Shown one piece after another: positions 6,570 to 9,873 of a DNA stretch of 9,873 nucleotides. The position numbers and the translations under genes were made by a program. The notes beneath the pieces were generated by a model, which did not search any database, was not told the origin of the DNA, and was given only the letters and a program-made list of their open reading frames with translations. Location: positions 1 to 9,873 of the forward strand of contig DELD01000040.1 in assembly GCA_002354205.1 (NCBI GenBank). Reading direction: 5' to 3'. Source of the stretch: Micavibrio sp. UBA2705. Its GTDB lineage: Bacteria; Pseudomonadota; Alphaproteobacteria; Micavibrionales; Micavibrionaceae. The stretch's first letter is position 1. Every line of letters starts with the position of its first letter.

Positions 6570-6632
6570 TAAGTGCGTGTAGTGTCTTATGCTTATTAGC
6601 TTAATTGTTAATTTTGTACCCTGAACTTACGT

Positions 6633-6755
6633 TTAAAACGGCAACATCATTTCAACATAGTACCCAACGTTATTGGGTATAAATTGATCTACGTTGCTTA
6701 CGAGCATTGTTGTTAAACCGATTATCGCCGCCGTGTAAAAAAAAGTCTTTCCCAT
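6633..6755 (-). CDS. 40-residue single-pass membrane-like peptide, unit 1
   Basis: ATG 6755-6753 to TAA 6635-6633. A ribosome site AAAGGA lies 8 nt before the ATG. An in-frame ATG three codons earlier (6764-6762) overlaps that site and is less likely. The peptide begins MGKTFFYTAAIIGLTTMLVS, a hydrophobic span (about 5-20), followed by a polar turn NVDQFIPNN and the ending VGYYVEMMLPF. Compared with the 31-residue peptide, it has the same MG start, AAIIGLTT block and GYYVEMMLPF end, plus about nine extra residues in the middle. A sigma-54 promoter lies about 55 nt upstream of the ATG and a strong terminator follows, so it is a complete single-gene unit. It is probably an inner-membrane micropeptide made under RpoN control. 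The function is unknown and no known family is recognised. Confidence 0.72.
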   Translation of the reverse strand: MGKTFFYTAAIIGLTTMLVSNVDQFIPNNVGYYVEMMLPF

Positions 6756-6809
6756 TATATCCATCCTTTTGCTCGTATCATAATATTGATAATTTCTATG
6801 TTTACATAA

Positions 6810-6825
6810 GCAAACACTATGCCAA
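6810..6825 (-). promoter_or_regulatory. Sigma-54 (RpoN) promoter, unit 1
   Basis: The minus strand reads TTGGCATAGTGTTTGC (6825-6810), with -24 GG at 6823-6822, -12 GC at 6811-6810, and 10 nt between, against TTGGCAC-N5-TTGC (one mismatch, T for C). The predicted start is near 6798, with a leader of about 43 nt to the 40-residue ORF. It lies downstream of the HAD gene's terminator, so it is not needed for the sucD unit. Confidence 0.78.
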
Positions 6826-6909
6826 AACTACATGTAACGTAAAAATCAGGAGCACAAAGACAGTAACACACTGAAATACATTACTATTTTACATGATGTC
6901 AGACGCCGC

Positions 6910-6928
6910 AAAAAAAGCGCATCGCGCT
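6910..6928 (-). terminator. Intrinsic terminator of the sucD-HAD unit
   Basis: On the minus strand a short GC-rich hairpin AGCGC-GAT-GCGCT (6928-6916) runs into six more T (6915-6910). It starts 47 nt after the HAD stop codon. The stem is only 5 bp with a 3-nt loop, so its efficiency is uncertain. Confidence 0.6.
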
Positions 6929-6974
6929 GTTATGGAAATTATTGCCGAGCACAAACGACCTAACAGTACCATTT

Positions 6975-7658
6975 TTACCCAGTTAGGAGAGCTTTTAAGG
7001 CCGGAACAAGCGCTGAGAGGGTGTTTATTTGCGCATCAGGCTTGGCAAAGGCTAAGCGCCGCGCCGAAACGTAGCCACCATTAATGGCGATACTTTGCAA
7101 GCCGAGCGCACGAGCAACATAGGGCTCCTCATGTGAATCGCCAATGATAAAGCTTCGCTTCGCATCAATGTTAAGCGTAGAAATATAAGCGCCTAGCCTC
7201 TCTTGCTTGGTCAGCTTATGCGTAATATCAGCATCACATATATTTCCGCAGATATGATCAAAGCATGAAGCGAGCCCAGCGGCGGATATTTCGTGTGTTA
7301 GCAAATCGTGACGATGATTACTCAATATTGTAATATGATACCCAAGCCCTTTTAAATCATCAAGCACAGCACGCGCATCAGCACGCAGCACATATTCCCC
7401 GTCTAACGCATGTAAATACGCCTTATAAAACGCCGCATTCGCCGCATCAGCTTTTTCAAGGTATTCATCTATAGAAACACCCGCCTTTTCATAGCTATGA
7501 ATAATTGGGCAGGTATAAAGCGCGCGCCATGCATCAACATCGCGCGCGGGATGATTAAAAATAGAAAGCGCCGCATTACACCCCTCGACCCATGCATTGA
7601 CATCATCTAACAATGTCCCATTCCAGTCAAAAACGGCTAAAGGCAGCGCTTTACTCAT
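6975..7658 (-). CDS. HAD-superfamily phosphatase-like hydrolase
   Basis: A 227-residue cytoplasmic HAD hydrolase. Motif I is VFDWNGTLLDD with nucleophile Asp11. Motif II is ILSNH with Ser113. A Lys for motif III is probably Lys148 in ITHKLTK. Motif IV is IIGDSHEE with Asp174. An alpha-helical cap (about 16-90) fits the C1-cap, phosphoglycolate-phosphatase-like group. Motif I reads DxN instead of the usual DxD, so the usual acid/base Asp is Asn13. DWNGT variants occur in some HAD groups, so this may be a subgroup mark rather than loss of activity. The substrate cannot be told from sequence. It starts 23 nt after the sucD stop on the same strand (same operon), with only a weak AAGA ribosome site, so translation may depend partly on coupling to sucD. 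Confidence 0.9.
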   Translation of the reverse strand: MSKALPLAVFDWNGTLLDDVNAWVEGCNAALSIFNHPARDVDAWRALYTCPIIHSYEKAGVSIDEYLEKADAANAAFYKAYLHALDGEYVLRADARAVLDDLKGLGYHITILSNHRHDLLTHEISAAGLASCFDHICGNICDADITHKLTKQERLGAYISTLNIDAKRSFIIGDSHEEPYVARALGLQSIAINGGYVSARRLAFAKPDAQINTLSALVPALKALLTG

Positions 7659-7681
7659 TTTAAATCTTTTTATTGCGTGGA

Positions 7682-8557
7682 TTATGCGGCAATTGCTTTA
7701 ACAACCGCATCACCTAAGCCCGCAGGGCTTTCGGATACAACAAAGCCAGCAGAGCGCATTGCGTCCATTTTCGCAGGCGCAGTGTCATCACCGCCAGAAA
7801 TAATCGCACCGGCATGGCCCATACGTTTACCTGGAGGAGCCGTTGCACCAGCAATAAAGCCCGCAATTGGTTTTTTCTTTTTGAGGCTTTTGTAATATTC
7901 AGCGGCTTCAACTTCTGCCGCACCGCCAATTTCACCAATCATCAAAATTGCTTCTGTTTCATCGTCTTCCATGAACATTTCAAGGCAGTCAATAAAGTTT
8001 GTACCATTAACAGGGTCGCCGCCAATGCCGATACAGGTTGATTGACCAAGGCCAACAGCGCCTGTTTGTGCAACGGCTTCATAAGTCAAAGTGCCTGAGC
8101 GTGAAACAATGCCAACCTTACCGCGCGTGTGGATGTGACCTGGCATAATACCAATTTTACATTCACCAGGCGTAATAACGCCAGGGCAGTTCGGGCCAAT
8201 AAGGCGTGAAGATGCACCATCAAGCGCACGGTTAACTTTGACCATGTCTAAAACAGGGATACCTTCAGTAATACAAACAATCAATTCAAATTCCGCGTCA
8301 ATTGCTTCTAAAATCGCGTCCGCGGCAAATGGCGGCGGCACATATATAACAGAGGCATTAGCGCCTGTTTGTTCGCGCGCCTCAATCACAGTATCAAAAA
8401 CAGGAAGGTTTAGGTGCTTTGCACCGCCCTTACCAGGCGTAACGCCGCCTACCATTTTCGTGCCATAAGCAATGGCTTGTTCTGAGTGGAACGTCCCTTG
8501 AGAGCCAGTGAAGCCCTGACATATAACTTTTGTATCTTTATTAACCAGTACTGACAT
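7682..8557 (-). CDS. sucD: Succinyl-CoA ligase alpha subunit
   Basis: The alpha subunit of succinyl-CoA synthetase, which with SucC interconverts succinyl-CoA and succinate with NDP/NTP in the TCA cycle. The 291-residue length is normal. It has the CoA-binding Rossmann segment with GFTGSQG (15-21), VPPPFAADAI (73-82), the conserved TEGIPVLD and GPNCPGVITPGECKIGIMPG stretches, and the phosphohistidine His248 in GKRMGHAGAI. GGAG lies 10 nt before the ATG. It begins a new unit, since a strong terminator ends the preceding asd and an extended -10 promoter follows. sucC, normally just upstream of sucD and often overlapping it, is not present in this position and must lie elsewhere. The HAD gene follows after 23 nt. 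Confidence 0.97.
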   Translation of the reverse strand: MSVLVNKDTKVICQGFTGSQGTFHSEQAIAYGTKMVGGVTPGKGGAKHLNLPVFDTVIEAREQTGANASVIYVPPPFAADAILEAIDAEFELIVCITEGIPVLDMVKVNRALDGASSRLIGPNCPGVITPGECKIGIMPGHIHTRGKVGIVSRSGTLTYEAVAQTGAVGLGQSTCIGIGGDPVNGTNFIDCLEMFMEDDETEAILMIGEIGGAAEVEAAEYYKSLKKKKPIAGFIAGATAPPGKRMGHAGAIISGGDDTAPAKMDAMRSAGFVVSESPAGLGDAVVKAIAA

Positions 8558-8608
8558 TATGCACAGACTCCATATTTACGTTTGAGAATCATTATTAAAT
8601 CGGCCTTT

Positions 8609-8636
8609 AGTATAACAGCGCCGGATATAAAAACAA
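8609..8636 (-). promoter_or_regulatory. Sigma-70 promoter of the sucD-HAD unit
   Basis: The -10 box TATACT (8614-8609) is preceded by TGT, an extended -10 element. A weak -35 TTGTTT (8636-8631) lies 16 nt upstream. It sits between the asd terminator and sucD. The start would be near 8602, with a 45-nt leader. Confidence 0.55.
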
Positions 8637-8642
8637 TATCCG
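8622..8642. repeat. Perfect inverted repeat over the sucD promoter
   Basis: CGGATAT (8622-8628) and ATATCCG (8636-8642) form a perfect 7-bp dyad around a 7-nt centre AAAAACA. It covers the -35 region and part of the spacer of the sucD promoter, a position typical for a repressor or activator operator. It has no U-tract and lies upstream of the predicted start, so it is not a terminator. Confidence 0.5.
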
Positions 8643-8678
8643 TGCCGCCAAGTTCACAACTATTTAAATAATAATGCC

Positions 8679-8714
8679 AAAAAACACCCCGCATCGCTTT
8701 TCGCCATGCGGGGT
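8679..8714 (-). terminator. Strong intrinsic terminator of asd
   Basis: On the minus strand ACCCCGCAT (8714-8706) pairs perfectly with ATGCGGGGT (8694-8686). The stem extends past one G-G mismatch by two more pairs to a GAAAA loop. G and six T follow (8684-8679). It lies 30 nt after the asd stop and separates asd from sucD. Confidence 0.92.
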
Positions 8715-8743
8715 ATTACATATATTATATGACGCTGCGCTTA

Positions 8744-9757
8744 TTATTTTAACTTCATCTCAATCATTTTTTCGGCGATCTGAATGGCGTTTAGCGCTGC
8801 GCCTTTACGAAGGTTATCTGCAACGCACCAGAAATTCAGGCCATTTTCAACCGTGATGTCCTCACGAAGACGGGAGACAAACACGTTATCTTCGCCGGCA
8901 ATTTCAACAGGGGTGACATATTCAATTTCAGTTTCCAAATCGATTAACTGGATACCCGGCGCCTTGTTCCACGCTTGCTTTGCTTGCACGGCCGTAATTT
9001 CATCTTCAAATTCAACATTAATCATCTCCGCATGACCAACAAAAACTGGCACACGCACACAACTTGCGCAGATTTTGATTTTTGGGTCGAGAATTTTTTT
9101 CGTCTCAACAACCATCTTCCACTCTTCTTTGGTCATATGGTCATCCATGAAGGCATCAATTTGCGGAATACAGTTAAAAGCAATCTGCTTTGGATGCACT
9201 TCAGGGGTCGGGTAGTCATTCGCGTAAATACCGCGCGTTTGGTTAAACAGTTCATCCATTGCTGATTTACCGCCGCCTGATACGGACTGATATGTTGCCA
9301 CAACAACGCGCTTAATTTTTGCTACGTCATGCAGCGGTTTTAACGCGACCATCATTTGTATCGTTGAGCAATTCGGGTTTGCGACAATGTTTTTCTTTGC
9401 AAAATCTTTAAGCGCTTCAGGGTTAACCTCAGGAACAACCAAAGGCACATCTGGATCCATGCGGAAATGTGATGTGTTATCAATCACCACAGCACCTGCT
9501 TCGGCGGCACGCGGCGCAAATTTTGCCGAAACCTTACCGCCCGCTGATGAAAAGACAAAATCAATACCCTTAAAGTCAAAATCATCAAGACTTTTAACTT
9601 TAATGTCTTTATCGCCAAATGATAATTCACGCCCTGCAGAGCGCGATGAAGCCAGTGCGTGGATTTCATCCACTGGGAAACCGCGCTCATCCAATGTTTT
9701 TAAAATTTCGCGCCCGACATTACCTGTCGCGCCGACAACAGCCACTTTATAACCCAT
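8744..9757 (-). CDS. asd: Aspartate-semialdehyde dehydrogenase
   Basis: Catalyses the NADPH-dependent conversion of aspartyl phosphate to aspartate semialdehyde, the step before the lysine/diaminopimelate, threonine and methionine branches, in the cytoplasm. The 337-residue protein has the N-terminal NADP-binding GATGNVG (9-15), SSAGGKVS (70-77), NTSHFRMDPDVPLVVPEVN, the catalytic Cys130 in NPNCST, SVSGGGKSAMDEL (158-170), and the substrate Arg235 and catalytic His242 in CVRVPVFVGHAE. The ribosome site AAGGTGG lies 7 nt before the ATG. It starts 38 nt after the stop of the partial upstream gene, so it is probably the last gene of an operon that enters from the right, ending at the terminator 8679-8714. 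It is complete, with no oddities. Confidence 0.97.
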   Translation of the reverse strand: MGYKVAVVGATGNVGREILKTLDERGFPVDEIHALASSRSAGRELSFGDKDIKVKSLDDFDFKGIDFVFSSAGGKVSAKFAPRAAEAGAVVIDNTSHFRMDPDVPLVVPEVNPEALKDFAKKNIVANPNCSTIQMMVALKPLHDVAKIKRVVVATYQSVSGGGKSAMDELFNQTRGIYANDYPTPEVHPKQIAFNCIPQIDAFMDDHMTKEEWKMVVETKKILDPKIKICASCVRVPVFVGHAEMINVEFEDEITAVQAKQAWNKAPGIQLIDLETEIEYVTPVEIAGEDNVFVSRLREDITVENGLNFWCVADNLRKGAALNAIQIAEKMIEMKLK

Positions 9758-9795
9758 TGGTTACCACCTTTTTCAATCTAATTTATTTTATGAAT

Positions 9796-9873
9796 TTATT
9801 TGGTTTCTAGCACTTCTGGCGCGGCAATTGCAATCTTAAAAATGCTTAAATTTACCGAGAGCGGCGCATCACC
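9796..9873 (-). CDS. C-terminal end of an unidentified gene (cut by window edge)
   Basis: From the right edge, a frame open for 25 codons ends at TAA (9798-9796). It reads GDAPLSVNLSIFKIAIAAP then EVLETK. It is in the right orientation to be co-transcribed with asd, 38 nt downstream. No start is visible and 25 codons could be open by chance, so the call is tentative. leuB often precedes asd in alphaproteobacteria, but this ending does not look like LeuB to me. Confidence 0.45.
   Translation of the reverse strand, partial: GDAPLSVNLSIFKIAIAAPEVLETK

Noticed and set aside
6387..6572. 61-codon plus-strand ORF across the micropeptide region
   Set aside because: No ribosome site. It crosses the unit 1 terminator and the (GT)n tract, and the regulatory signals there are all on the minus strand.
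6893..7084. 63-codon plus-strand ORF overlapping the 3' end of the HAD gene
   Set aside because: No ribosome site before its ATG. Most of it is antisense to HAD coding sequence and it crosses the HAD terminator, so it is most likely a shadow frame.
1..9873. CRISPR arrays, tRNA or rRNA genes, insertion sequences, att sites
   Set aside because: I found no regularly spaced repeats beyond the short boxes listed, no cloverleaf or rRNA-like sequence and no transposase or terminal inverted repeats on reading both strands.

Overview
The window looks like chromosomal DNA of an alphaproteobacterium of moderate-to-low GC (low to mid 40s % by eye, not counted). The basis is the protein sequences (SucA, SucB, SucD and Asd of proteobacterial type) and ordinary bacterial promoters, Shine-Dalgarno sites and intrinsic terminators. 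Every gene I can support lies on the minus strand, so transcription runs from high to low coordinates.

From right to left: the last 25 codons of an unidentified gene (9796-9873) lead into asd, aspartate-semialdehyde dehydrogenase (8744-9757), which ends at a strong intrinsic terminator (8679-8714). A new unit follows with an extended -10 promoter (8609-8636), sucD (succinyl-CoA ligase alpha, 7682-8557) and a HAD phosphatase-like gene (6975-7658), closed by a short terminator (6910-6928). sucC, the usual partner just upstream of sucD, is absent here.

The 1.1 kb between the HAD gene and the next long gene (5851-6974) has no long ORF, but it is not empty. It contains three near-consensus sigma-54 (RpoN) promoters, all on the minus strand and all with exactly 10 nt between the GG and GC elements. 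The first (6810-6825) drives a 40-codon ORF (6633-6755) with a good ribosome site, followed by a strong terminator (6514-6539). The second (6462-6478) drives a 31-codon ORF (6316-6411) with an excellent ribosome site. Both ORFs encode single-pass membrane-like peptides and are recognisably related to each other. The third (6051-6065) has an IHF-like site and repeated ACCGTSCCAA boxes upstream, and it runs straight into a strong terminator after about 85 nt, so it probably makes a small RNA. This three-unit RpoN cluster is the most interesting part of the window.

Downstream are two adjacent genes (5284-5850 and 4720-5253) for small acidic helical proteins that are diverged paralogues of each other and of unknown function. 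Next come sucA (E1o, 1671-4592) and sucB (E2o, 301-1527) of the 2-oxoglutarate dehydrogenase complex, with a weak hairpin plus U-tract between them and an intrinsic terminator after sucB (243-276). The window ends inside an unidentified gene that starts at 179 and runs off the left edge.

SucA and SucB oxidise 2-oxoglutarate to succinyl-CoA. SucD, with SucC encoded elsewhere, converts succinyl-CoA to succinate with NTP formation. Asd acts in the aspartate-family amino-acid pathway. The small sigma-54 units are inserted between the two TCA-cycle blocks and have their own promoters.
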